Origin: Pelagibacterium halotolerans B2
Lineage (GTDB): Bacteria > Pseudomonadota > Alphaproteobacteria > Rhizobiales > Devosiaceae
Length of the DNA: 64,000 bases
Direction: 5' to 3'
Assembly: GCF_000230555.1 (NCBI RefSeq)
Contig: NC_016078.1
Location: 1,488,001-1,552,000 of the forward strand
The notes beneath the pieces are model-generated. The model was not told where the DNA came from and searched no databases. It saw only the letters and a program-made list of their open reading frames with translations. The translations under genes and the position numbers were made by a program. This document shows positions 18,665-31,159 of the stretch, in pieces (the first letter of the stretch is position 1; each line of letters starts with the position of its first letter).

Positions 18665-19558
18665 TCAGTTTGCCGTACGCGGAGCGTATTTCGCCGCCAG
18701 CATCATTGCCGCCTTGCGGTCGATATCGGCGTATTGCAGCACGGTGTCGGTCAGATAGCCCTGCGCTTGCATCTGCACGCCATGCGCCTCGATGATTGCC
18801 CGCGCGTGGATCGGCTTGAGCGTTTCGCGATAGTCGCGCGGCGCCGCGTTTTTCCCGCTCGCCTTGTGTGTCTCTGCCAGAAGCCCGGCAGCGGTCGTAA
18901 GGCTTTTCTCGGTCACCGGAATCTTCATATGCGCCGCCAGCGCCTTGAGTTCCCTGACCGGGTCGGACCGCAAATCCTCGAACCGTATGGCGTGAACTTC
19001 GGGCTGCCGCTTGCCGATCCAGCTCGCCACATTCTGGCTCCACGACCCTTGCGGTTCCGATACCCGGGTCGCGCCGCCCCGCACCCGCCGGTCGACCGTC
19101 ATCATTGCCTCTATGACCCGCATGGGCTGCATTCCACTCGCATCGACAAGCGCCGCGGCGACATCGAGTGGAGAACGAACGATATACGTTCCACCGGCCG
19201 AAACCTTCGTATTGAAGGTCGGATGCCCGAAAAACGTGCCGCGCACCGCATGCGTGCGCACCACTGGCAACCCCCGCGTGTCGCGTGAAAGCAGCTCATG
19301 CACCTGCGGCCGCGCCGCTGCCACCTCCTCCTCGGCCAGATCGCCGGCATCCTTGCCGGTCACTTCCTTGTAGAAGCGCCCGTGGGAATCGAGGGGTATG
19401 ATATTGTCGATATTGCGCATATCGATCCGCTTTGGCGGATTGGGTTGACCCAATGCGATCATCAGGAAAATCGCCGATCGCACCCAATTGCCGCCCGAAC
19501 GCGGATAGGAGGCAACGAAATAAAGCGGACGGATGGGCTTTGCCTGCTTGTCGGACAC
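18665..19558 (-). CDS. sulfotransferase-family protein
   Basis: 297 residues with PAPS-binding features of sulfotransferases: the 5'-phosphosulfate loop YPRSGGNWVR at 18-27 and the 3'-phosphate region YIVRSPLDVAAAL with a later conserved helix (FEDLRSDPVRELKALAAHM). Sulfuryl transfer from PAPS to a carbohydrate, lipid or other hydroxyl acceptor is expected. No signal peptide. The neighbours give no substrate clue; a surface polysaccharide is a guess. A 256-bp spacer separates it from the ABC-F gene on the same strand. Confidence 0.85.
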   Translation of the reverse strand: MSDKQAKPIRPLYFVASYPRSGGNWVRSAIFLMIALGQPNPPKRIDMRNIDNIIPLDSHGRFYKEVTGKDAGDLAEEEVAAARPQVHELLSRDTRGLPVVRTHAVRGTFFGHPTFNTKVSAGGTYIVRSPLDVAAALVDASGMQPMRVIEAMMTVDRRVRGGATRVSEPQGSWSQNVASWIGKRQPEVHAIRFEDLRSDPVRELKALAAHMKIPVTEKSLTTAAGLLAETHKASGKNAAPRDYRETLKPIHARAIIEAHGVQMQAQGYLTDTVLQYADIDRKAAMMLAAKYAPRTAN

Positions 19559-20070
19559 GGCGGACTCCTGAAAACTGTCCGCATTAGTTATCTGCCGCGC
19601 AAGGCCCGCGCAACAGCGCCACAGGCATCAGGCGAGAAAAAACACCATCGCCATGCCGGGCAGCAGAACGCTTTTCGGAAGGCAAAGGTGGGCAAGCCGG
19701 TACGCAGAACTCTTCAATCCGGCCTGCAGCCACCTGAACACTTCGTGCCCTGCCCCGGACACCTGATACGCATCGCCCCGGGCAATTGGTGCACGCATAC
19801 GGCAACTCCAAACACATGAACCGTATGGATATTTTTTATCGCAAGGGGCTTAAAAAAGTGCTGATAAGGGGCAAACCGAACGTAAACCGAGCCGTGATTT
19901 TGAACGCCCTAAGTGTCCCAGGATGAGATAACGACGCGCGGCAAGGAGTGCTGCGGCCTGGTTCCAAACCTGTTGAAACACCTTGGAATCTGTGGTGTTT
20001 CCGCTCATACAAGCCGCCATATGATAGACCGGAATATTATCTGATTCGTCCGGCAAGAATTTTGAGGCCC
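19559..20070. other. 512-bp intergenic region upstream of parE
   Basis: This divergent spacer separates the sulfotransferase (-) and parE (+) genes. Its right half (19810-20060) is AT-richer and should hold the parE promoter, for example around CATATGATAG at 20018-20027. Short open frames on both strands lack ribosome sites and family features. I see no RNA gene or repeat. Confidence 0.55.
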
Positions 20071-22083
20071 ATGACCGACGACAACGATCTTTTTGGCGTC
20101 ACGCCCCCTCCACCCGCCGCGGAGCCGGAGCGCCCCGCCCGGTCGCGCGAGACTGCGCCCGCGAGCTCCTATACCGCCGCCGATATCGAGGTGCTCGAAG
20201 GTCTCGAGCCGGTGCGCCGCCGGCCGGGCATGTATGTGGGCGGCACCGACGCCAACGCGCTGCACCATCTGTTCGCCGAAGTCATCGATAACTCCATGGA
20301 CGAGGCGATCGGTGGCCACGCCAATCGCATCGAGGTTCATCTGGGTGAAGATGGCTATGTTACCGTGACGGACAACGGCCGCGGCATTCCCGTCGACGCC
20401 CATCCCAAGCGCCCGCATCTGTCAGCGCTCGAAGTCATCATGACCACCCTCCACGCCGGTGGCAAATTCGATTCCAAGGCCTATGAGACCTCGGGCGGAC
20501 TGCATGGCGTGGGCGTTTCGGTCGTCAACGCGCTGACCGACGATCTCATCGTCGAGGTCGCGCTGGACCAGACCCTCTATCGGCAGACCTATTCACGCGG
20601 CAAGCCAACCTCGCAGCTCGAGAATATGGGCCGCGTCAACAACCGTCGCGGCACGACCATCCGGTTCCATCCCGACGCCCAGATCTTTGGCAATTCGGCA
20701 CGATTCAGCCCCGACCGGCTCTTCCGCATGACCCGCGCCAAGGCCTATCTCTTCGGCGGCGTCGAAATCCGCTGGTCCTGTGATGAGTCACTCGCCACCG
20801 ATGACGTTCCGGCCAAGGCGGTTTTCCACTTTCCCGGCGGGCTGCGCGATTTCATCGAGCGGCGCATCGAGGGAAAGACCCGCATTCTCGACGACGTGTT
20901 CTCTGGCAAGGTCGGCAAGCCCGGCGGCCACGGATCGGTCGAATGGGCCATCTCCTGGTATATCGGCGACAGTTTCACCTCGTCCTACTGCAATACCGTG
21001 CCCACCCCCGATGGTGGCACCCACGAAGCCGGGCTGCGCACCGCGCTTCTGCGCGGCCTGAAAAACTACGCGGAAATGACGGGGAACAAGCGTGCCTCGG
21101 TCATCACCTCCGAGGACGTTCTGGGCCATTGCGGCTCCATGCTCTCGGTCTTTGTCCGCGAGCCTGAATTCGTCGGTCAGACCAAGGACAAGCTCGCTTC
21201 GGGCGAGGCCACCCGCATCGTCGATAACGCCATCCGGGACGCCTTCGATCACTGGCTGACGGCATCGCCCAACCAGGCCAACAAACTGCTCGAATGGACA
21301 ATCGAGCGCGCCGAGGACCGCCTGCGTCGACGCAAGGAAAAGGAAATCGACCGCAAATCGGCAACCCGCAAGCTGCGCCTGCCTGGCAAGCTCGCCGATT
21401 GCAGCCAGTCCGCTGCCCAGGGTGCCGAACTGTTCATCGTCGAAGGCGACAGCGCCGGCGGCAGCGCCAAGCAGGCGCGAGACCGTGCAAGCCAGGCCGT
21501 GCTGCCTCTGCGCGGCAAGGTGCTCAACGTCGCCGGCGCCAGCCGCGACAAGCTCGCCGCCAACCAGCAGATCGCCGATCTCATTCAGGCGCTGGGCTGC
21601 GGCACGCGCGACAAATACCGCGAGGACGATCTGCGCTATGACAAGATCATCATCATGACTGACGCCGACGTGGACGGCGCCCACATTGCATCGTTGCTGA
21701 TGACCTTCTTTTATCAGGAGCTGCCGGCTCTTATCGAAGGCGGCCATCTCTATCTCGCCCTCCCCCCGCTTTACCGGCTGTCTCAAGGCGCGAAAACCGC
21801 CTATGCCATGGACGACGCCCATCGTCTGAAGCTGATGGAGGAAGAATTCACCGGACGCGGAAAGGTCGAGGTGACGCGCTTCAAGGGTCTTGGCGAAATG
21901 CCTCATGCCCACTTGAAGGAAACGACGATGAACCCCAAATCAAGGACACTGCTTCAGGTCCGGGTCGTTTCCGATCGCACCGAGACCAGCGACACGGTCG
22001 ACCGCCTGATGGGAAACAAACCCGAAGCCCGCTTCGAATTTATTTCCGAAAAAGCAGCCTTCGTAACCGATGTCGACGTTTGA
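20071..22083 (+). CDS. parE: DNA topoisomerase IV subunit B
   Basis: ATPase subunit of the type IIA topoisomerase that unlinks sister chromosomes. 670 residues: GHKL ATPase motifs VIDNSMDEA, DNGRGIPV and GGLHGVGVSVVNAL, then the TOPRIM region with FIVEGDSAGGSAKQARDR and MTDADVDGAHI. The length and absence of the GyrB C-terminal insert favour ParE over GyrB (about 800 residues). The start at ATG 20071 has TGAGG just upstream; earlier in-frame codons are non-coding. A hairpin follows the stop. Confidence 0.94.
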   Translation: MTDDNDLFGVTPPPPAAEPERPARSRETAPASSYTAADIEVLEGLEPVRRRPGMYVGGTDANALHHLFAEVIDNSMDEAIGGHANRIEVHLGEDGYVTVTDNGRGIPVDAHPKRPHLSALEVIMTTLHAGGKFDSKAYETSGGLHGVGVSVVNALTDDLIVEVALDQTLYRQTYSRGKPTSQLENMGRVNNRRGTTIRFHPDAQIFGNSARFSPDRLFRMTRAKAYLFGGVEIRWSCDESLATDDVPAKAVFHFPGGLRDFIERRIEGKTRILDDVFSGKVGKPGGHGSVEWAISWYIGDSFTSSYCNTVPTPDGGTHEAGLRTALLRGLKNYAEMTGNKRASVITSEDVLGHCGSMLSVFVREPEFVGQTKDKLASGEATRIVDNAIRDAFDHWLTASPNQANKLLEWTIERAEDRLRRRKEKEIDRKSATRKLRLPGKLADCSQSAAQGAELFIVEGDSAGGSAKQARDRASQAVLPLRGKVLNVAGASRDKLAANQQIADLIQALGCGTRDKYREDDLRYDKIIIMTDADVDGAHIASLLMTFFYQELPALIEGGHLYLALPPLYRLSQGAKTAYAMDDAHRLKLMEEEFTGRGKVEVTRFKGLGEMPHAHLKETTMNPKSRTLLQVRVVSDRTETSDTVDRLMGNKPEARFEFISEKAAFVTDVDV

Positions 22084-22106
22084 GCGTTCACGATCGAACC
22101 GCTGTT

Positions 22107-22130
22107 AATCTTGATGGCCAAATCAAGATT
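22107..22130 (+). terminator. hairpin downstream of parE
   Basis: Arms AATCTTGAT (22107-22115) and ATCAAGATT (22122-22130), 6-nt loop GGCCAA, 24 nt after the parE stop. No long T run. Its right arm overlaps the -35 of the helicase promoter candidate, so it may instead be regulatory. Confidence 0.45.
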
Positions 22131-22156
22131 GACTTGAACCCAAGGTAGTTTATGGT
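22129..22156 (+). promoter_or_regulatory. candidate sigma-70 promoter of the DEAD-box helicase gene
   Basis: TTGACT (22129-22134), 16-bp spacer, TATGGT (22151-22156). This would leave a leader of roughly 160 nt before the TTG start, which is common for cold-inducible RNA helicase genes. Visual match only. Confidence 0.4.
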
Positions 22157-22326
22157 CCCGCTCGTCAGAGGCCATACCCGTTCGCTTGCACGCTCCGCGT
22201 GCAGGTTTGAGCCAAGTGTGGATGAAAGTGTACCGATTTCCGCTGGCGACACGTCGAGAAAGAACGAACCGGCAGCCCGCCTCACTGCTTCTTTATTCTC
22301 TGACCCGAACATGATGGACACCCGAT

Positions 22327-23706
<1,380 letters not shown>

Positions 23707-24037
23707 TCGCGACGACGCACACCGGGCCGAAGTCTCCGCCCGTCTTGTACTCGTACTCCTGTTCACATCCTTCAAACGGGCCCGCTTTGGTAATTTTCGT
23801 CTGGACAGCCGCATTTAGACGCTCTAGCTAATCAGCGGTTCCATGCTGGGGGGCTTTGGAAGCGTTCGGAACTCTGCAATCTGATGTTGCCGCTCGCAAC
23901 CCATACTGAAATCTGGAAACGCACTCCCGGCCATGCCCCCTCGGGCGATGCAGTCGGGAGAGGACGGGACCTGATTTAAGGCGCCCTTAAGCCCGCTGGA
24001 CTATGATTTGACCAGAACAGGTGATGGTTGACGCAAC
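23707..24037. other. 331-bp intergenic region upstream of the diguanylate cyclase
   Basis: It holds a 15-bp palindrome, TTAAGG-CGC-CCTTAA, at 23976-23990, about 48 nt upstream of the GTG start of the cyclase gene, where an operator would sit. The rest (23707-23970) shows no convincing gene, RNA or terminator; a short open frame continuing from the helicase end lacks a ribosome site. Confidence 0.5.
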
Positions 24038-25102
24038 GTGACGAACCTGGACTTTGATCGCGCATCAGGATTTGCCAATGCAGCGCTTGCCTTGCTCAAG
24101 CGCGCGCAGATTCCGCCGTTCCCCGTCTATTATGAATTGTTCTACACTTACGCGACCGGTTCCAATGCCGAGCTCAATACGCAGGTCAATGCACTCTTGA
24201 CCCGCTCGGGCACCATCTCGGTCGAGGAAGCTTCGGACCTTTGTGAGAAGTTTCTCAAGGTCTCCGACATGGAAGAAAAGCTGCGGGCCATGTCGCAGGT
24301 GATGAGCCGCAAGATCACCGACGTGAATCAGGCCATCGATGTCGCCATGGTGAGCGCCAATTCCTATTCGGGCTCGCTCCAGCAGGCGTCGGGCGATCTC
24401 CATGCCGGCGGCATCGATGAGGACGCATTGAAAATGTTGTCCTCTCGCCTGCTCAAGGAAACGCGCCGCATGCAAGACATGAATCGGCGGCTCGAAGCCG
24501 AACTCGAAAATTCCAAGGACGATATTTCGGTTCTCCAGCGCGACCTCGATGAAGTTCGCAAGGAATCGATGCTCGATCCGCTGACCAAAATTCCCAATCG
24601 CAAATGTTTTGACGAGCAGCTTTCTGCTGATCTCGAGCGCACCCACGCCCAGAACGCAACGCTGTCGCTTCTGCTGTTCGATATCGACAGCTTCAAGGCG
24701 TTCAACGACACCTATGGCCACCTGACCGGCGATCAGGTGCTGCGGCTCGTCGCCCACGTTCTCAAGGCCAACCTCAAGGGACGTGACATGCCTGCCCGTT
24801 TCGGCGGTGAAGAGTTTGTCGCTATCCTTCCCGAAACCGAGCTCGCTGGCGCCGTTACCGTCGCCGAAAACATCCGGCGCTCGGTGCAGGCCAAAGAACT
24901 TCTCAAGCGTTCGACCAATGAGAAACTTGGGCGCATCACACTTTCGGTCGGTGTTGCACAATGGCGCCCCGGCGACACGGCCGCGGCTCTCATCGAACGC
25001 GCGGACAAGTGCCTTTATGCTGCCAAGGGCGCAGGCCGAAATCGCGTGGTGTCCGAAAAAGACCTTCCCGACTTCTCGACTACATCAACCGATGTGGCTT
25101 GA
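24038..25102 (+). CDS. diguanylate cyclase (GGDEF domain, GGEEF active site)
   Basis: Makes cyclic di-GMP from two GTP. 354 residues: an N-terminal helical region without transmembrane segments (1-150), a coiled segment (about 140-175, METRRMQDMNRRLEAELE type), and a GGDEF domain with Asp215 in FDIDSFK and the active site GGEEF at 256-260. The inhibitory RxxD site is not in its usual place five residues upstream of GGEEF, so product inhibition may be absent. GTG start. Soluble, so the input signal probably acts on the N-terminal helical domain. Convergent with sufA. Confidence 0.93.
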   Translation: MTNLDFDRASGFANAALALLKRAQIPPFPVYYELFYTYATGSNAELNTQVNALLTRSGTISVEEASDLCEKFLKVSDMEEKLRAMSQVMSRKITDVNQAIDVAMVSANSYSGSLQQASGDLHAGGIDEDALKMLSSRLLKETRRMQDMNRRLEAELENSKDDISVLQRDLDEVRKESMLDPLTKIPNRKCFDEQLSADLERTHAQNATLSLLLFDIDSFKAFNDTYGHLTGDQVLRLVAHVLKANLKGRDMPARFGGEEFVAILPETELAGAVTVAENIRRSVQAKELLKRSTNEKLGRITLSVGVAQWRPGDTAAALIERADKCLYAAKGAGRNRVVSEKDLPDFSTTSTDVA

Positions 25103-25108
25103 TCGCTG

Positions 25109-25495
25109 TCAGGCGGTCGCTTCGGCCCGGGCCCGGGCGAGGTCCGCCAGATCGGCCGGCTTGAGCTGCACGCTCTCCCCGCACCCGCAGGCGCCTTCCT
25201 GATTGGGATTGTTGAAGGTAAAGCCCGAGGACATTCGGGTCTCCTCGAAATCCATCACCGTCCCGAGCAGGAACAGCGTAGCCTTGGGCTCGACCCACAC
25301 CTCAACGCCCTTGTCGCTGATATGATCGTCGCCGGCGATGGCCTCTTCGACGTAATCGAGCGTATAGGCCATGCCGGCACAGCCGGCGTTCTTCACCCCG
25401 ACGCGCACGCCGATGACCGGCTTGTCGCTGTCTTCGATGATTTCCCTGATGCGCTCAGCAGCGGCATCGGTGAGCTGCATAATCGCAAAAGCCAT
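25109..25495 (-). CDS. sufA: iron-sulfur cluster carrier SufA (A-type)
   Basis: 128-residue A-type carrier that accepts clusters from SufBCD and passes them to apoproteins. The three conserved cysteines are present: NAGCAGMAY and the C-terminal ACGCGES. Start at ATG 25495, with GGTGG upstream inside the end of sufT; the two genes are separated by only two bases. Last gene of the suf operon. Confidence 0.94.
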   Translation of the reverse strand: MAFAIMQLTDAAAERIREIIEDSDKPVIGVRVGVKNAGCAGMAYTLDYVEEAIAGDDHISDKGVEVWVEPKATLFLLGTVMDFEETRMSSGFTFNNPNQEGACGCGESVQLKPADLADLARARAEATA

Positions 25496-25497
25496 TG

Positions 25498-25884
25498 TTA
25501 CCACCAGTTGAGCGCGACTTGCGCTTCCTCGCTCATCCGGTCCGGCCCCCAGGGCGGATCGAACACCATTTTCACTTCAACGTCCTGAATGCCTTCGACC
25601 GAGCGCGCCGCATTCTCCACCCAGCCCGGCATTTCTCCGGCCACCGGGCAACCCGGAGCGGTCAGTGTCATGTCGATGGTCAGATTGCGGTCGTCGTCGA
25701 GATCGACCTTGTAGATCAAGCCAAGCTCATAGATGTCGACGGGAATCTCGGGGTCGTAAACCGTCTTGAGCGCCGCAATGAGGTCCGCAGTGATGCGTTC
25801 CACATCCTCGGCAGGCAGCGCATTGCCGCCCTCCACAAAGCTCTTGGCTTCGGCTTCGGTCTTTTCCGGTGCGGTATCAGTCAT
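25498..25884 (-). CDS. sufT: SufT / MIP18-family (DUF59) iron-sulfur assembly protein
   Basis: 128 residues. The DUF59 core shows VYDPEIPVDIYELGLIY, the LTAPGCPVAGEMP motif with the conserved Cys, and FDPPWGPDRMSEEA. SufT proteins help in cluster maturation under high demand. The position between sufS and sufA is typical of alphaproteobacterial suf operons. The N-terminal 25 residues are acidic and variable. Confidence 0.93.
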   Translation of the reverse strand: MTDTAPEKTEAEAKSFVEGGNALPAEDVERITADLIAALKTVYDPEIPVDIYELGLIYKVDLDDDRNLTIDMTLTAPGCPVAGEMPGWVENAARSVEGIQDVEVKMVFDPPWGPDRMSEEAQVALNWW

Positions 25885-25896
25885 GACGGTCCAATA

Positions 25897-27114
25897 TCAA
25901 AAGAAGGATTGCGCTTTTTCGACAGCCTCGACAAGCGCATCCACATCGTCCTTGCCATTATATAGGGCAAACGAGGCCCGACATGTAGAGGTAACACCAA
26001 ATCTTTGCAGCAGCGGCATGGCGCAATGGGTCCCGGCCCGTACGGCCACGCCATAACGGTCGAGAATTGTCGAAACGTCGTGCGCATGGGCGTTTTCGAG
26101 CATGAAGGCGAAAATCCCGCCCTTGCCCGGCGCAGTCCCGATCATTCGCAGGGAATTGATCCGTGACAGCCGTTCACCGGCATAAACCGCGACCTCGTGT
26201 TCGTGGGCCGCAATGACGTCACGCCCGAAAGCCTCGACATAATCGATCGCCGCGCCAAGACCGATCGCCTGAACGATGGGCGGTGTTCCGGCCTCGAACC
26301 GGTGCGGCGGAGCGTTATAGGTCACGGCATCCACCGAGACCTCCTCGATCATCTCCCCGCCGCCCAGAAACGGCTGCATCTCGGCCAGCAGGTCATATTT
26401 GCCGTAAAGCACGCCCACGCCAGTCGGTCCATAAAGCTTGTGGCCCGTAAAGACGTAGAAATCGGCTCCGATATCGCGCACATCCACCTTGCTGTGCACG
26501 GCGGCCTGACTGCCGTCGATCAGCACCGGAATGCCGCGCGCATGGGCGATCTCGACGATTTGCTTGGCCGGATTGATCGTGCCCAGCACATTGGACATGT
26601 GCGTGATCGCCACCATCCTGGTGCGATCGGTCAGCGCCGCAGCAAAGGCATCGAGGTCGAAACTGCCATCGTCGGCCACATCGACCCATTTGATGACCGC
26701 GCCTTTGCGTTCCCTATGGAAATGCCAGGGCACGATGTTGGAATGGTGTTCGGCAATCGAAATGACGATCTCGTCCCCCTCCCCGATCCGCGGACCGGCA
26801 AAGGAGGAAGCGACAAGATTGATGGCCTCGGTCGTCGAGCGCGTAAAAACGATCTCTTCGACCCGCTCGGCATTGAGAAACGCCCGTACCTTCTCGCGCG
26901 CGCCCTCAAACGCCTCGGTTGCCCGATTGGCCAGCGTATGCAGCCCGCGATGCACATTGGCATACTCATGCCGATAGGCATGGTCCATGCGATCGAGCAC
27001 CTGCACCGGCTTTTGCGCCGAAGCACCCGAGTCGAGATAGACCAGCCGTTTGCCATGGATTTTCTCCTCGAGAATGGGAAAATCCACACGTGCCGTCGCC
27101 AGATCGAAAGCCAT
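25897..27114 (-). CDS. sufS: cysteine desulfurase SufS (group II)
   Basis: PLP enzyme that releases sulfur from cysteine for cluster assembly. 405 residues; the PLP lysine lies in FTGHKLYGPTG and the active Cys in AGTHCAMPLLQRFG, with the C-terminal STCRASFALYN motif of SufS. Overlaps sufD by one base, so translation is coupled. SufS normally needs SufE or SufU as sulfur acceptor; neither is in this operon. Confidence 0.96.
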   Translation of the reverse strand: MAFDLATARVDFPILEEKIHGKRLVYLDSGASAQKPVQVLDRMDHAYRHEYANVHRGLHTLANRATEAFEGAREKVRAFLNAERVEEIVFTRSTTEAINLVASSFAGPRIGEGDEIVISIAEHHSNIVPWHFHRERKGAVIKWVDVADDGSFDLDAFAAALTDRTRMVAITHMSNVLGTINPAKQIVEIAHARGIPVLIDGSQAAVHSKVDVRDIGADFYVFTGHKLYGPTGVGVLYGKYDLLAEMQPFLGGGEMIEEVSVDAVTYNAPPHRFEAGTPPIVQAIGLGAAIDYVEAFGRDVIAAHEHEVAVYAGERLSRINSLRMIGTAPGKGGIFAFMLENAHAHDVSTILDRYGVAVRAGTHCAMPLLQRFGVTSTCRASFALYNGKDDVDALVEAVEKAQSFF

Positions 27115-28340
27115 CAGGCGTCCTTCTTGAGCCAGCGGTCCACAACACCCGACAGGGCCTCGGAAACGTACTCGTCCTCGACCGCCTCGGTGATTTCCTC
27201 AAGGAAGGCGCGGATCAGCATGGTTTCGGCATCGGCTCGCGAAATGCCACGGCTCATCAGATAAAAGAGCCATGTTTCATCGAGGTCGCCACATGTCGCG
27301 CCATGGCCGCACACCACGTCGTCGGCAAAGATTTCCAGTTCCGGCTTGGAAAGGATTTCCGCCTCGTCCGAAAGCATCAGGCCCTGCGTCATCATCTTGG
27401 CGTCGGTCTTCTGCGCATCGACAGCGACGTTGATCTTGCCCTGGAACACCGCCTTGCCGCGTCCACGCGCGATCTGCTTGTAGAGCTCGGCAGAGGTCGT
27501 ATTGGGCACCCCATGGGTGATGTCGATGGTAATGTCGCGGTGCTCGTCGGTATCGACCACATTGAGCCCGAAGAAATCCCCATGCGTGCCTTCGCCAACG
27601 AAATCGGCGAACACATTGGCCCGCGCCAGATGCGCACCCGCATTGATGACAACGGATTTGAGGTTCGCCTCCGCGCCGATCCGGTATTCCACGGTCGCGA
27701 AATGGGTCGCCTGGCGCGCCGAAAGATCGACCAGAATATGCGTCACATCGGCTCCGTCGCCAACAGAGATGTAGCTGCCGGCATTGCCCATGTGAGCGGC
27801 ATCGCTGCCCGAAATCGTTTCGATCACAGTCGCCTTTGCGCCCGGCGCAATGGCGATCTTGGCGCCGGACTGCACGTGAGCGGCAGCCCCTTCCATGCGG
27901 CGATCGATATGAATCACCGGATCGACCGAACCGGAAAGCTCGAGGCTCAGCGATTCCGAAACCAGCGCCGCGTTGAGGCGGACGATAACGTCATCGCGGG
28001 TCGTCAGGATCGATCCGGCGGCCTTGCCCACGATCACTCCGGCGGGCGCCGTCGATGTCGATTGCATCACGCCATTGGCGATAACGATGCGATACGCACC
28101 GGGAATATCGATGGCCGGCGCGCTGGAATCGTTGGCCACCTGGGCCAGAGGCGGCACCTGGCTCAAGAGCGTCTTGAGATCGGTATAATGGTAGCTTTCG
28201 ACCCGCCGGGTCGGCAGGCCGATCACGCGCAGGCGCTCGGCCGCATCCTTGGCTCCGGCGCTTTCGAGTTGGGCGACGAGGCTTTCCTCGGCACCGCTCA
28301 GCCGGACAGGCGTTTGAATGTTCACGGCGTTACCTTTCAA
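27114..28340 (-). CDS. sufD: Fe-S cluster scaffold complex protein SufD
   Basis: 408 residues of the SufB/SufD beta-helix family. Typical C-terminal features are present: [27 protein letters not shown]-type [21 protein letters not shown], and the conserved [12 protein letters not shown]. Forms the SufB-C2-D scaffold. Overlaps sufC by four bases and sufS by one. Confidence 0.96.
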   Translation of the reverse strand: MKGNAVNIQTPVRLSGAEESLVAQLESAGAKDAAERLRVIGLPTRRVESYHYTDLKTLLSQVPPLAQVANDSSAPAIDIPGAYRIVIANGVMQSTSTAPAGVIVGKAAGSILTTRDDVIVRLNAALVSESLSLELSGSVDPVIHIDRRMEGAAAHVQSGAKIAIAPGAKATVIETISGSDAAHMGNAGSYISVGDGADVTHILVDLSARQATHFATVEYRIGAEANLKSVVINAGAHLARANVFADFVGEGTHGDFFGLNVVDTDEHRDITIDITHGVPNTTSAELYKQIARGRGKAVFQGKINVAVDAQKTDAKMMTQGLMLSDEAEILSKPELEIFADDVVCGHGATCGDLDETWLFYLMSRGISRADAETMLIRAFLEEITEAVEDEYVSEALSGVVDRWLKKDA

Positions 28341-29101
28341 GCGGCGTTGGATTCGTCGAAGTCTGCATAACCCTTCGCTTCGAGTTCGAGGGCCAGCGAC
28401 TTGTCACCGGTCTCCACCACACGGCCGGCCGAGAACACGTGCACCACGTCGGGCACGATGTAGTTCAGCAGGCGCTGATAATGCGTGATGACCAGCATGG
28501 AGCGCTCCGGCGCACGCAGCTTGTTCACACCCTCTGACACAACCTTGAGCGCGTCGATGTCCAGCCCGGAATCGGTTTCGTCGAGGATACACAGCTTGGG
28601 AGCCAGAAGCGCCATCTGCAGGATTTCGGCGCGCTTTTTCTCGCCGCCAGAGAACCCGACATTGAGCGGGCGCTTGAGCATGTCCTGCTTGATCTCCAGC
28701 AGATTGGCCGCATCCTTGACGGCGCGCATGAAATCGGGCGTCGAAAGTTCGCCCTCGCCGCGTGCCTTGCGCTGGGCATTCATGGCCGCCTTGAGAAACG
28801 TCATCGTCGCCACGCCCGGAATTTCGATCGGGTACTGGAACGCCAGGAACACACCGGCAGCGGCGCGCTCATCGGCTTCCATCTCCAGAAGATTTTCGCC
28901 ATCGAGCAGGATTTCCCCCTCGGTGACTTCATAATCTTCCTTGCCGGCCAGCACATAGGACAGCGTGGACTTGCCCGAACCGTTCCGGCCCATGATCGCG
29001 TGAACTTCACCGCGATTGAGGGTCAGGTTCACACCCTTGAGGATCTCGTTGTCCTCGACGCGAACATGCAGGTTCTTGATCTCAAGCAACGGGGTGCTCA
29101 T
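28337..29101 (-). CDS. sufC: Fe-S cluster assembly ATPase SufC
   Basis: 254-residue ABC-type ATPase of the SufBCD complex. Walker [10 protein letters not shown], signature [11 protein letters not shown], Walker [15 protein letters not shown] and the H-loop ITHYQRLL are visible. Conserved length. Overlaps the cupin gene upstream and sufD downstream by four bases each. Confidence 0.97.
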   Translation of the reverse strand: MSTPLLEIKNLHVRVEDNEILKGVNLTLNRGEVHAIMGRNGSGKSTLSYVLAGKEDYEVTEGEILLDGENLLEMEADERAAAGVFLAFQYPIEIPGVATMTFLKAAMNAQRKARGEGELSTPDFMRAVKDAANLLEIKQDMLKRPLNVGFSGGEKKRAEILQMALLAPKLCILDETDSGLDIDALKVVSEGVNKLRAPERSMLVITHYQRLLNYIVPDVVHVFSAGRVVETGDKSLALELEAKGYADFDESNAA

Positions 29102-29612
29102 TTTTCGTCTCCGATATTTTCGCCATCGAGATACTCGAGGCTCGTTTCTTCTCTTCCGATATAGCGAAAGCGCCGTCGTTTGGTGCCTTCCACTGGGCGG
29201 CTCATCACCTGAAACTTCCCGCTGTCGGGATATTCACAGACATCGACATCCGCCTTGGACGAAATCACCAGATATTTCAGCGTTTCCGTCCCGGTATTGA
29301 TCAATTGATGCGCATAGCTCGCATCGCCCATGGGCGCGCCGAGCACGTCGCCACCCTTCACCTTGTAAATCTCGCCCCCAAACCGGTAATCGCCTTCGCC
29401 CGAAAGGATCACCAGCATTTCATCTTCGGCATGATGCACGTGATAGGGGCATGCCGTCTTTCCCGGCGCCACTTCGGTATAGGCGCAGCCCAGCCGGGTG
29501 AGTTGGAGAATGTCGCCCACATAGGCATCAAACGATTCAAACCAGCCCTGGTCCGCATTGCGCTCAAGCTCGGCTTCCGGCAGCCGCAGGACAGGGTTGT
29601 AAGACCCGGTCA

Positions 29613-29613
<1 letters not shown>
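29098..29613 (-). CDS. cupin-domain protein embedded in the suf operon
   Basis: 171 residues. The cupin barrel carries the metal-binding pattern [27 protein letters not shown], with a second motif [18 protein letters not shown] start at ATG 29613, which overlaps the sufB stop (TGATG); longer in-frame readings lie within sufB. It is coupled to sufB and sufC by overlaps, so it must be made with the assembly machinery. No established Suf role is known to me; a cysteine, sulfur or iron-handling function is only inference. Confidence 0.85.
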
Positions 29614-31142
<1,529 letters not shown>

Positions 31143-31159
31143 CAATAAGTCTCCTGGTG

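Noticed and set aside
19584..19817. 77-codon Cys-containing frame between the sulfotransferase and parE genes
   Set aside because: No ribosome site, no signal peptide or repeat pattern, and composition typical of random GC-rich sequence.
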